A DNA stretch of 8,535 nt from positions 1 through 8,535 of the forward strand of contig DAIDJX010000138.1 of assembly GCA_027451165.1 (NCBI GenBank), in the 5' to 3' direction. The notes under the pieces were generated by a model, which was not told the DNA's origin, searched no databases, and saw only the letters and a list, made by a program, of their open reading frames with translations. The DNA comes from Prolixibacteraceae bacterium. Its GTDB lineage: Bacteria; Bacteroidota; Bacteroidia; Bacteroidales; Prolixibacteraceae. A program made the position numbers and the translations under genes. Shown here in pieces: positions 1 to 6,681 of this stretch; positions within the stretch are counted from its first letter, which is position 1, and each line of letters opens with the position of its first letter.

Positions 1-1623
1 TTAGCCGTCTTTATCAGTCTGAGTTTGCATGCGCAGGAAAGGTTAGTCAAAAATGCTCCGGGATCATCGCCGGAAGTTCAAACGGCTTCCGGAGCAGTTC
101 GCGGAGTAAATGAAGGAGATGTAGACAGCTTCAAAGGTATTCCATACGCTGCCCCACCGGTGGGTAAATTCCGCTGGCGACCGCCGCAACCGGTGCAACC
201 CTGGCAGGGAGTCCGTGATGCCAGTAAGTTTGGTGCAAGTTGCGCACAGGCAGGATGGGGCGCTGCTCCGGGATCTATTCAGGCCGGCTCATCGGAAGAT
301 TGTCTGTTTCTGAATATCTGGAGACCTGCCGGGGCCCGGCAGGGCGCAAAGCTCCCGGTGATGGTATGGATCCATGGGGGCGCCTTTGTGGGCGGCAATG
401 GTAACACATCGGGAGACGGATTTGCCAAAAAAGGAGTTGTCCTGGTCAGCTTCAATTACCGTCTGGGGCGTCTTGGTCATTTTGCCTTCCCGGCTTTAAG
501 CAAAGAGAATCCCGATGAACCCAAAGGCAGTTATGCCTTTATGGACCAAATCGCCGCACTCAGGTGGGTTCAGCAGAATATTGCTGCATTCGGAGGCGAT
601 CCGGAAAATGTAACCATTTTCGGTTTCTCAGCCGGTGGCGTTTCAATACATTCACTCCTGACCATCCCGGCTGCGAAAGGTCTTTTCCAAAAGGCAATCG
701 GACATTCCAGCGGTGGCCGGGATGGTGTTTTGACCGGAAGGCCCATCGACAAAGAAAATGCAAGCGCCTATTACCCGGTTTCAGCAGAAACCATTGGTAT
801 TCATTTCGCAAAGAAACACGGGATTGAGGGTACAGACGCTGCTGCATTGGCCAAACTGCGTGCCCTGAAGGTGGAGGAGATTGTGGACGGTGGCCAGGAA
901 AATGACGGACAAGGAGGTCCGCGCATCTATTCCGGACCGATACTCGACGGTAAATTTATCACGGAAACTTCTGAAAGTGCCTACAAGGCAGGCCGGCAGG
1001 CACGCTTACCAATTATGATCGGATGCAACAGCGCGGAAATAGGTGGTACTTTTGTTAACGCCAGCAGTTCAAAGGAAGAATTGTTTTCCCTGTTCGGTGA
1101 ATGGAAGGATGTAGCAAAAGCGGCGTACGATCCTGATGGAAACAAGGAATTCGCTGAGGTTCAAACCCGGTTTAACACCGACAAGGTATGGGCAGAGCCT
1201 GCCCGCTTTACCGCAAGGTCATTTGCCGCCGTTGGTGAACCGTCCTGGGTTTTTCTTTTTTCTTATGTTCCTTCAGCCATGAAGGATCGGATGAAATACG
1301 GCCCCGGGCACGGTACCGATATTGCTTTTGTGTTCGATACCCCCGGGGCGGGAGGCTTCGGGCCGACGCCGCCCCCACCGACGCCAGAGGACAAAGAAGT
1401 TGCCAGGATAATGAACGCTTATTGGGTAAACTTCGCCAGAACCGGCAATCCCAATGGCAAGGGTTTACCGAAATGGCCTGTTTACAGCCGTAAAAAGAAC
1501 CAAATTCTCGATGTCCAATCCGATGGTAAACCGGTTGGTAAAACCGATCCTGCGAAAGCAAGACTGGATGTGATTGAAAAGGCTGTAAAAATTGGAGATA
1601 AACTACAACCCAATGGAATTTAA
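1..1623 (+). CDS. Exported type B carboxylesterase (5' end outside window)
   Basis: Serine ester hydrolase of the carboxylesterase type B / para-nitrobenzyl esterase family (alpha/beta-hydrolase fold), probably periplasmic. The frame is open from base 1: before the possible TTG start at 25 it encodes LAVFISLS and then LHAQ, the end of a signal peptide, so the true start lies upstream and the TTG is not a credible start. Numbering codons from base 1, I see a probable disulfide pair C81/C101 within the SEDCLFLN motif, the oxyanion-hole motif HGGAF (125-129), nucleophile Ser210 in GFSAGG, acid Glu346 in GCNSAEIGG, and His437 in GHGTDIAF, then the family C-terminal motif YWVNFARTGNPN. The triad is complete. 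The nucleophile elbow has Phe where the family usually has Glu (GESAGG). About 540 codons are present, the normal length. Its stop lies 13 bases before the next gene. The natural substrate cannot be read from sequence. Confidence 0.93.
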   Translation, partial: LAVFISLSLHAQERLVKNAPGSSPEVQTASGAVRGVNEGDVDSFKGIPYAAPPVGKFRWRPPQPVQPWQGVRDASKFGASCAQAGWGAAPGSIQAGSSEDCLFLNIWRPAGARQGAKLPVMVWIHGGAFVGGNGNTSGDGFAKKGVVLVSFNYRLGRLGHFAFPALSKENPDEPKGSYAFMDQIAALRWVQQNIAAFGGDPENVTIFGFSAGGVSIHSLLTIPAAKGLFQKAIGHSSGGRDGVLTGRPIDKENASAYYPVSAETIGIHFAKKHGIEGTDAAALAKLRALKVEEIVDGGQENDGQGGPRIYSGPILDGKFITETSESAYKAGRQARLPIMIGCNSAEIGGTFVNASSSKEELFSLFGEWKDVAKAAYDPDGNKEFAEVQTRFNTDKVWAEPARFTARSFAAVGEPSWVFLFSYVPSAMKDRMKYGPGHGTDIAFVFDTPGAGGFGPTPPPPTPEDKEVARIMNAYWVNFARTGNPNGKGLPKWPVYSRKKNQILDVQSDGKPVGKTDPAKARLDVIEKAVKIGDKLQPNGI

Positions 1624-1636
1624 TTATGCTCTAAAA

Positions 1637-2401
1637 ATGGTCAAAATAAAGTTCTTCAAAGCGTTGCTTGGATTGATTTGCGTATTACCAGCTGTAAATC
1701 TTTGGGCTCAGAATGCTGATCATCAGGATGGAGTAAAGTTTTTCACCGGAGCTGCAACAGTTACTACGAAAGGGCTTTCAACATTTCCAAACCTCACCCT
1801 GGGGAAACCAGCAGCCATTCTCGACCTTTCCATGGGCACCCATAAATTAAGATTCGAACCCGTCTTCAGGTTTGCGCTCGAAGGAAAACCGTGGTCATTT
1901 ATTTTCTGGTGGCGTTACGAACTGGTCAACAATGAAAAATTTCAGTTTAAAATCGGAGCACACCCGGCGTACTCATTTAAAACAATAACTGTCTCTCAAA
2001 ACGGAAATACCAAAGAAATTTTACGCGCACAACAATACTTTGCCGGCGAAGTGGCGCCCGTTTTTAAAGTCGGGAAAAACATCAGCCTGGGTCCTTATTA
2101 CATCTATGCAAGAGGCCTTGAAAAAGATATTGTCAGGAACAGCAACTTCATTTCATTCAAAGCGAATTTTTCGAATATCAAGCTCACTGATCAATACTTC
2201 ATGCGGTTAATGGCACAGGCTTACTACCTGAAACTGGATGCCCCGGATGGCTTCTATGTAAACTCAACGATCTCGCTTAACCGGCGGAACTTCCCTTTTT
2301 CTGTTTCATCTACGATCAATAAAACCATTCAATCTGATATTCCAGGAAATGATTTTCTCTGGAATGTCAACCTTACCTATTCTTTTGGAAGCATTAAATA
2401 G
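1637..2401 (+). CDS. Exported beta-barrel-like outer membrane protein, function unknown
   Basis: A 254-residue protein that I do not recognise as a named family. I chose ATG 1637 because it gives a clean signal peptide (MVKIKFFKALLGL then a hydrophobic stretch ending NLWAQ); the in-frame TTG at 1592 and ATG at 1613 would overlap the esterase gene and put a polar extension before the hydrophobic core. The mature part is dominated by short alternating hydrophobic/aromatic strands separated by polar turns (for example FRFALEG, SFIFWWRYEL, ISLGPYYIYA, FMRLMAQAYYLKL) and ends in an aromatic-containing strand, LTYSFGSIK. That pattern fits a small outer-membrane beta-barrel of about 10-12 strands. 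It could be a pore or a sensor for the exported enzymes around it; this is inference from position. It lies 13 bases after the esterase stop. A soluble beta-rich protein is the alternative. Confidence 0.7.
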   Translation: MVKIKFFKALLGLICVLPAVNLWAQNADHQDGVKFFTGAATVTTKGLSTFPNLTLGKPAAILDLSMGTHKLRFEPVFRFALEGKPWSFIFWWRYELVNNEKFQFKIGAHPAYSFKTITVSQNGNTKEILRAQQYFAGEVAPVFKVGKNISLGPYYIYARGLEKDIVRNSNFISFKANFSNIKLTDQYFMRLMAQAYYLKLDAPDGFYVNSTISLNRRNFPFSVSSTINKTIQSDIPGNDFLWNVNLTYSFGSIK

Positions 2402-2471
2402 GATCATGAAAAGCAGGAATTCCATAAGACATAACGACAGATAAGTTATTCAGTAAAAGATTTTGCAGAGT

Positions 2472-3530
2472 ATGTTAAAATTAATAATCAAAACACTTAC
2501 CGGAGTAGTAATTGCTATAAGTTGCTTTTCCTTAAACTTAAATGCACAAAATACTTTGAATACAGGTAATGTGTTAAGCCTCAAAGAACAAAGCATTATT
2601 TCCATTTCTGCTTTAACGGCAAAAGGCGATTTGTTAAAATTGAAGACAGCGCTCCATGATGGCCTTGATCGGGGACTTACCATTAACCAAATCAAAGAGG
2701 CTATTGTTCACCTCTATGCCTACTGTGGATTTCCGAGAAGTATCAGGGGATTACAAACCTTTATGGAGGTGCTTGAAGAACGAAAAGCCAGGGGCATTTA
2801 TGATAATCCGGGTACTGAGGCTTCCCCGGTTAACCAGGAGCCAAGCAAATACGAAAGGGGCAAAAAAATATTGGGAGAACTCACCAGGGCGCCTCAGAAC
2901 GGGCCCCTGACCGGTTATGGCGCCTTTGCTCCTGCCATGGACCAATTCCTGAAAGAACATTTGTTTGCCGATATTTTCGAACGGGATGTCTTAACTTATG
3001 CGCAACGGGAATTGGTCACCATTTCTGTTATCAGTGCGATTGGAGGCGCTGATCCTATGCTCAGAAGTCATTTGGCTATTTCACAGAATTTAGGTTGGAC
3101 CCCCGGACAGCTGAATGAAGCTTTGGACATTGTTAAATCTACTTTGGACAGGAGGGGAGATAAAATTAACAGCAGTAACTTTTCAGGAACTGCCTGGCTT
3201 CAAATGTTTGTCAACAACGACAGCCTGTTCAACGCCAACATTGGCAATGTAACTTTTGAACCCAAAGCCAGAACAAACTGGCATATACACCCGGGCGGAC
3301 AAATTCTGCTGGTCACCGATGGTTCGGGTTATTACCAGGAAAAAGGCAAAGCTGCTCAACGGATTCAAAAAGGGGATGTAGTAAAAATAGCCCCTGGAAT
3401 AGAACACTGGCATGGCGGATCGCCTGAAACCGGACTTACCCATATTGCCATAAGCCTGAATACGGATAAAGGGGGTGCAGTTTGGACAGGACCTGTTACG
3501 GATGAAGAATTCAACAGTATTGAAAAGTAA
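2472..3530 (+). CDS. Exported CMD-CMD-cupin fusion protein
   Basis: A 352-residue exported protein. ATG 2472 gives a signal peptide with a hydrophobic core and NLNAQ at about residue 26; the in-frame TTG at 2463 adds nothing. Cys18 sits inside the hydrophobic core and makes a poor lipobox. Domain 1 (about 36-105) is CMD/AhpD-like, with E76, H80 and the YCGFPRS motif (84-90). Domain 2 (about 125-225) is a second CMD domain containing RSHLAISQNLGWTPGQLNEAL. Domain 3 (about 245-352) is a cupin: H271, H273, Q277 in WHIHPGGQ and H312 in EHWHG form a likely metal site. This ligand set and the surrounding residues match the manganese cupins known as (R)-hydroxynitrile lyases (GtHNL type), including the terminal VTDEEF. 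Neither CMD domain has the CxxC of AhpD peroxidases. The chemistry is unknown; lyase, decarboxylase or dioxygenase-like activity is possible. Confidence 0.9.
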   Translation: MLKLIIKTLTGVVIAISCFSLNLNAQNTLNTGNVLSLKEQSIISISALTAKGDLLKLKTALHDGLDRGLTINQIKEAIVHLYAYCGFPRSIRGLQTFMEVLEERKARGIYDNPGTEASPVNQEPSKYERGKKILGELTRAPQNGPLTGYGAFAPAMDQFLKEHLFADIFERDVLTYAQRELVTISVISAIGGADPMLRSHLAISQNLGWTPGQLNEALDIVKSTLDRRGDKINSSNFSGTAWLQMFVNNDSLFNANIGNVTFEPKARTNWHIHPGGQILLVTDGSGYYQEKGKAAQRIQKGDVVKIAPGIEHWHGGSPETGLTHIAISLNTDKGGAVWTGPVTDEEFNSIEK

Positions 3531-3562
3531 AAACCGGGTAAATACCTAAAAAACAAAAAAAC

Positions 3563-4939
3563 ATGAAAAGAGTACTGATTTTCAGCTATGCACTTTTAGT
3601 TTTCGTAGGCAGTGTTTCTGCCCAGGACTGGCCTCAATTTCTGGGACCGCAAAGGAACAGTACATCACCTCAAAAAGGGATTCTTCGTACCTGGCCGGAA
3701 ACAGGACCTGAAGTGCTGTGGACTGTTCCGGTTGGAATCGGTTACGGCGGACCGGTGGTGAAAGAAGGCAAAGTCTACCTGCTCGACAGGGACGACAAAA
3801 CCGGGGATATGATGCGATGTTTTAACCTCTCCGATGGCAAAGAGCTGTGGAACTTCAGTTACAGCGCTCCCGGATCGGTCATGTTTCCCGGTTCACGCAG
3901 CGTGCCCGCCATTGACGGGAACCGTGTTTATTCCTGCGGTCCGTACGGAGACCTTTACTGCATCGATATCAACACACACAAACCGCTCTGGAACAAGAAT
4001 GTATGGACTGGTTTCGGAGGTGATCCGGGAAATGCCGATACAGGTAATACCGGTAGTGGACCCGGCGGATTCGCTCCCCGGGGGAATTTCCCGATCTGGG
4101 CCATTTCACAGTGCCCGCTGGTATACGGGGACCTGCTGGTGGTTGCTTCCATGGCTCCCGAGGCGGGTGTCGTTGCCTACAACAAACTCACCGGTGAAAT
4201 CAAATGGAAAACGGCAAACCTTGGCAACGAGACTTACGTCAGTCCGACCATTGTAAAAATTGACGGAGCAGATCATATCGTGATGGTCACTTCATCCACC
4301 AATCCCATCGGTCGTCCTGATTCACCCAAAACTCCCGGAAATGTCACAGGGATAGACCCTGCTTCCGGGAAAATCCTCTGGCAGTTTTCCGGATGGGAAT
4401 GTCACATCTCCGTTGCCCCGGCTGTGGATGCAGGTAACAATAAAATTCTCATCGTAGGCGGATATGAACATGGAGCGTTGATGATACAAGTCGAAAAAAA
4501 GGCGGATGGAAGTTACGGCACAAAGGAATTGTTTAAAACCGTTGAATTTGGAGAGCAGACCAAACCTCCTATTTTACATAACGGTTATTTCTATGGCCAA
4601 TACGGGACCAACAACCGGCGCGACGGTCTCACCTGCATGGATATGAACGGACAAATCATGTGGAAAACCAAACGTGAACCTGATTTCAACAAAGGCAGTA
4701 TGATCCTGGCTGACGGTCTGATCCTGGCCACAGACGGTGCCAAAAAGCTCTTTTTAATCCAACCTGATCCGGCAGGTTTCAAACCACTTGCTACGGCAGA
4801 ACTGCTCACTGCGCCCCCGGCAGGGGAAGGAATGGCTGCCAGGTTCGGAACACAGAACTGGGCGCCTCTGGCACTTGCTGACGGCAAACTTCTCATTAGA
4901 GATCAAAGCCGGTTGTTGTGCGTGAAAGTGGCAGAATAG
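3563..4939 (+). CDS. Exported PQQ-like beta-propeller repeat protein
   Basis: A 458-residue exported protein of the outer membrane protein assembly BamB / quinoprotein propeller superfamily (PQQ_2-type repeats). The start at ATG 3563 gives a signal peptide of about 20 residues (FVGSVSA, then QDW). The mature N terminus, DWPQFLGPQRN (22-32), is the usual opening of this subgroup. Repeats end in the tryptophan-docking motif: GKELW (96), HKPLW (143), GEIKW (215), GKILW (273) and GQIMW (367), so a six- to eight-bladed propeller is likely. A Gly-rich insert lies at about 149-172. The family name does not show that PQQ is bound: I see no N-terminal dehydrogenase features or c-type haem CxxCH. It could be a scaffold or substrate-binding partner of the neighbouring exported enzymes. 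It lies 32 bases after the CMD-cupin gene, probably in the same transcript. Confidence 0.92.
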   Translation: MKRVLIFSYALLVFVGSVSAQDWPQFLGPQRNSTSPQKGILRTWPETGPEVLWTVPVGIGYGGPVVKEGKVYLLDRDDKTGDMMRCFNLSDGKELWNFSYSAPGSVMFPGSRSVPAIDGNRVYSCGPYGDLYCIDINTHKPLWNKNVWTGFGGDPGNADTGNTGSGPGGFAPRGNFPIWAISQCPLVYGDLLVVASMAPEAGVVAYNKLTGEIKWKTANLGNETYVSPTIVKIDGADHIVMVTSSTNPIGRPDSPKTPGNVTGIDPASGKILWQFSGWECHISVAPAVDAGNNKILIVGGYEHGALMIQVEKKADGSYGTKELFKTVEFGEQTKPPILHNGYFYGQYGTNNRRDGLTCMDMNGQIMWKTKREPDFNKGSMILADGLILATDGAKKLFLIQPDPAGFKPLATAELLTAPPAGEGMAARFGTQNWAPLALADGKLLIRDQSRLLCVKVAE

Positions 4940-4963
4940 AAAAGTATTTTTTTATTTATGGCA

Positions 4964-4993
4964 AATAAAAGTAAATTTATTTTTACCTTTATT
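4964..4993. promoter_or_regulatory. Candidate HicB operator palindrome upstream of hicA
   Basis: Half-site AATAAAAGTAAA (4964-4975) and half-site TTTACCTTTATT (4982-4993) are reverse complements at 11 of 12 positions, with a 6-base spacer. The palindrome ends 17 bases before the hicA start and covers the candidate -7 element. HicB antitoxins with a helix-turn-helix domain commonly repress their own promoter, so binding here would block transcription. The region is very A/T-rich, which raises the chance-match rate. Confidence 0.5.
4984..4991 (+). promoter_or_regulatory. Candidate Bacteroidota -7 element for hicAB
   Basis: TACCTTTA matches the Bacteroidota -7 consensus TAnnTTTG at all fixed positions except the last (A for G). 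It ends 19 bases before the hicA start, a suitable distance for a short leader. I see no good TTG -33 element at the expected spacing, so the call rests on the -7 box, its position and the overlapping palindrome. Confidence 0.4.
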
Positions 4994-5010
4994 CAGCTTT
5001 TTAGTTCTAT

Positions 5011-5196
5011 ATGATGAAAACCAGTGAAATGATCAGGCTGATTGAGGACGATGGCTGGAAGTTGGTACGGCAGGCCGGAAGTCATCGGATATACCGTCAC
5101 CCGATCAAACCCGGGACAGTTATTGTCCCTTCACATGGTTCAAAAGAACTTCAGAAAGGTACAGAAATGTCGATCAGGAAACAAGCCGGCATTTAA
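5011..5196 (+). CDS. hicA: HicA-family mRNA interferase toxin
   Basis: A 61-residue type II toxin. HicA proteins have a small double-stranded-RNA-binding-like fold and cleave mRNA in the cytoplasm unless bound by HicB. The sequence shows the family order: helix MIRLIEDDGWKLVRQ, then the active-site motif GSHRIYRHP with catalytic His25, then the strand VIVPSH and the terminal helix KGTEMSIRKQAGI. Length is typical and no key residue is missing, so it looks functional. Two consecutive ATG codons (5011 and 5014) could each start it. There is no Shine-Dalgarno. hicB follows after 27 bases in the usual toxin-first order. An upstream palindrome suggests autoregulation by the HicAB complex. Confidence 0.93.
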   Translation: MMKTSEMIRLIEDDGWKLVRQAGSHRIYRHPIKPGTVIVPSHGSKELQKGTEMSIRKQAGI

Positions 5197-5223
5197 AATT
5201 GGTGGATTTTAAAAAGGATAAAA

Positions 5224-5628
5224 ATGGGAAAATTGGTTGTAATAATTGAAAAGACCGGTACAGGGTATTCAGCTTATGTTCCGGATATTCCCGGAATTGC
5301 AACTGCGGCAGAAACTTTTGATGAACTGAGAGAAAACGTTAAGGAATTGCTGGATGTATATGTTGAAACTGCTGTTGAATATGGTGATCCAGATCCTGAT
5401 ATTCAGAAAGGCGAATATGCGATCGAATATAAATTCGATATCCAGGCATTTATGCAATGGATGTCAAGGGTTATGTCACAACGTGGTCTTTCAGAAATAG
5501 CAGATATGAATGAAAGCCTGATTTCTCAATATGCGTCAGGAATTAAAAGTCCGGGACCAAAGCAACTTCAGCGTATCCAGAAAGCCATTCACCGTTTTGC
5601 TGATGACCTGCACGCAATTTCTTTTTAA
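5224..5628 (+). CDS. hicB: HicB-family antitoxin with C-terminal DNA-binding domain
   Basis: A 134-residue antitoxin that binds and blocks HicA. The N-terminal part (about 1-50) is the degenerate RNase H-like HicB domain: the strand KLVVIIEKTGTGYSAYVPDIPGIA followed by the helix TFDELRENVKELLDVYVE. A charged linker (about 51-75) leads to a C-terminal helix-turn-helix of XRE type (about 85-126), with GLSEIADMNESLISQYASG as the core and SPGPKQLQRIQKA after it. HicB proteins of this architecture act both as inhibitor and as operon repressor. AGGA, 5 bases before the ATG, is a weak ribosome binding site. The stop codon lies inside the left arm of a perfect 13-bp inverted repeat. The gene appears intact. 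Confidence 0.93.
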   Translation: MGKLVVIIEKTGTGYSAYVPDIPGIATAAETFDELRENVKELLDVYVETAVEYGDPDPDIQKGEYAIEYKFDIQAFMQWMSRVMSQRGLSEIADMNESLISQYASGIKSPGPKQLQRIQKAIHRFADDLHAISF

Positions 5629-5708
5629 TAATCTCAAGAAAAAGACTTTAAATCAATAATACTAAAACAAAAACAGGGAGGGAAGCGAAATGAGTTTGAG
5701 ATTATTAA
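5625..5708. repeat. Perfect 13-bp inverted repeat at the hicB 3' end
   Basis: TTAATAATCTCAA (5625-5637) is the exact reverse complement of TTGAGATTATTAA (5696-5708), with 58 bases between. The left arm contains the hicB stop codon (5626-5628). The loop is A-rich and can hardly pair with itself. No T-run follows the right arm, so it is not a standard intrinsic terminator. It may be an mRNA 3'-end stem, a protein-binding site or the ends of a small decayed insertion. Confidence 0.75.
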
Positions 5709-5931
5709 TGAAACTATATAGCGTAAATGTAAAAAGAATCGGGTGAAATGAAAGAATAGACCATCAACCTGGAATCCATCGGGCATCATCTTGTATACTA
5801 CATTTGAGGACTTATGTTTATAAATAGTCTGTAAGAGTAGCTCCTCGTAAACAGCAGAATTTTATTTTTTGGGGAGTGATGCCAGATTTCCCGGGACATA
5901 TTCCTGCCAACAATAACTAAAACCATATACT
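5629..5931. other. Intergenic region between hicB and the zinc-ribbon gene
   Basis: About 300 bases with no convincing gene. It holds the right arm of the 13-bp inverted repeat, an 18-codon ORF (5690-5746, MSLRLLMKLYS...) preceded by a purine-rich GGGAGGG, and a possible -7 promoter element at 5799-5806. A short T-rich run (5862-5871) lacks a strong preceding hairpin. I see no tRNA, CRISPR repeat or transposase remnant. Confidence 0.6.
5799..5806 (+). promoter_or_regulatory. Candidate -7 element for the zinc-ribbon / phospholipase C-like unit
   Basis: TACATTTG is an exact match to the Bacteroidota TAnnTTTG -7 consensus and lies in the only gap upstream of this two-gene unit. It would give an untranslated leader of about 120 bases. 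No clear TTG element is seen at the expected -33 distance, so confidence is modest. Confidence 0.35.
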
Positions 5932-6681
5932 ATGCCTGTCTGTAAGAATTGCGGAAAAGAAAACCTTCAGGAAGCCCGCTTTTGCAGCAACTGCGGAACC
6001 GTACTGACCATTGAACCCAAAACCTGTGCCCATTGCGGGAAAATCCTGGAAGAATATGAGAAATTTTGTTCAGCCTGCGGAAAACAGGTGAACATAGAAA
6101 AGCCTGTACATGAACCTACTCCGCCGCCACCGGTTCCAACACCGGCCAAAAAGAAAAAGAAAGGCTGTCTGGGTTGTTTCTTCAAGGGAATTCTTATCCT
6201 GATTCTTATCCTGGTGGGTGCCATTGCTGTCATTTATTTCACCACCGACTGGATTGATCAGTTCATGAAAGAATGGGATAAAATAAAAATTGAAAACACG
6301 GGATCCGGGAGTTCTTCCGGCACTCTCTCGCCGGAAACAAAAACCCCGGCCTCCTCTGCAACGGAAGCTCCTTCCGGAATAAGCAAAACAGATAGCAAAA
6401 ATATTCAGGCCATTGCCGGAGCCGTGGAGGAGGTGTTTGCGAAATCGGATACTGTAGCGCTGAAAAGCATACTTACTGAAGCAAGTGTTGAAAAATACAG
6501 GGGTGTCTACGCAGAAATCCTTCCTTATATGCAGGATTATGCCAAAGCTTTTAAATCAAGGAAATTGATTTGGTCGAATGCTTTTTATGCCGTTTATTCC
6601 TTCCGGGATGACCAGGGGACTTCCTTCTCTGCTGAATTTGCTTTGAACAAAGATGGTAACTGGAAACTGGTTAGATTTTAA
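5932..6681 (+). CDS. Membrane protein with two N-terminal zinc ribbons
   Basis: A 249-residue single-pass membrane protein. Two zinc ribbons open it: C4/C7 with C18/C21, and C32/C35 with C46/C49, all CxxCG-type knuckles as in the zinc_ribbon_2 / DZR class. A Pro-rich linker (62-71) and five lysines (73-77) precede GCLGC and a transmembrane helix (about 84-103). The basic stretch before the helix predicts cytoplasmic ribbons and an outside C terminus. After a Ser/Thr/Gly-rich linker (about 122-158), a small domain (about 163-249) has two helices and a beta hairpin ending GNWKLVRF, resembling NTF2-like or DUF4878-like stress or lipoprotein domains; I cannot assign it firmly. No Shine-Dalgarno is visible, usual for this phylum. 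The next gene starts 12 bases after the stop, so they are almost surely co-transcribed. Its role is unknown. Confidence 0.85.
   Translation: MPVCKNCGKENLQEARFCSNCGTVLTIEPKTCAHCGKILEEYEKFCSACGKQVNIEKPVHEPTPPPPVPTPAKKKKKGCLGCFFKGILILILILVGAIAVIYFTTDWIDQFMKEWDKIKIENTGSGSSSGTLSPETKTPASSATEAPSGISKTDSKNIQAIAGAVEEVFAKSDTVALKSILTEASVEKYRGVYAEILPYMQDYAKAFKSRKLIWSNAFYAVYSFRDDQGTSFSAEFALNKDGNWKLVRF
6190..6213 (+). repeat. Tandem 12-bp duplication inside a transmembrane segment
   Basis: ATTCTTATCCTG occurs twice back to back (6190-6201 and 6202-6213), in frame, and encodes ILIL twice (residues 87-94) within the transmembrane helix of the zinc-ribbon protein. One unit gained or lost would change helix length by four residues without a frameshift. 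Confidence 0.9.

Noticed and set aside
1208..1561. A 117-codon reverse frame inside the esterase gene
   Set aside because: It covers the esterase catalytic His and the YWVNFARTGNPN motif on the forward strand, so it is a shadow.
1592..1636. Upstream TTG (1592) and ATG (1613) starts for the barrel-like protein
   Set aside because: They overlap the esterase gene and place polar residues ahead of the hydrophobic core. ATG 1637 gives a regular signal peptide.
2523..2525. Lipoprotein lipobox Cys in the CMD-cupin signal peptide
   Set aside because: Residues before Cys18 (AIS) fit the lipobox poorly and a standard AQ cleavage site lies eight residues further on.
3535..3547. GGTAAATACC hairpin between the cupin and propeller genes as a terminator
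   Set aside because: The stem is four base pairs with a two-base loop and no T-run follows, so it should not stop transcription.
3563..4939. PQQ-dependent dehydrogenase activity for the propeller protein
   Set aside because: The repeats show only the propeller fold. There is no haem motif and I see no PQQ-site residues typical of alcohol or glucose dehydrogenases.
5838..5871. Intrinsic terminator from GAGTAGCTCCTC followed by a T-rich run
   Set aside because: The hairpin would have only a 3-bp stem, and the T-rich run begins well after it and is interrupted.
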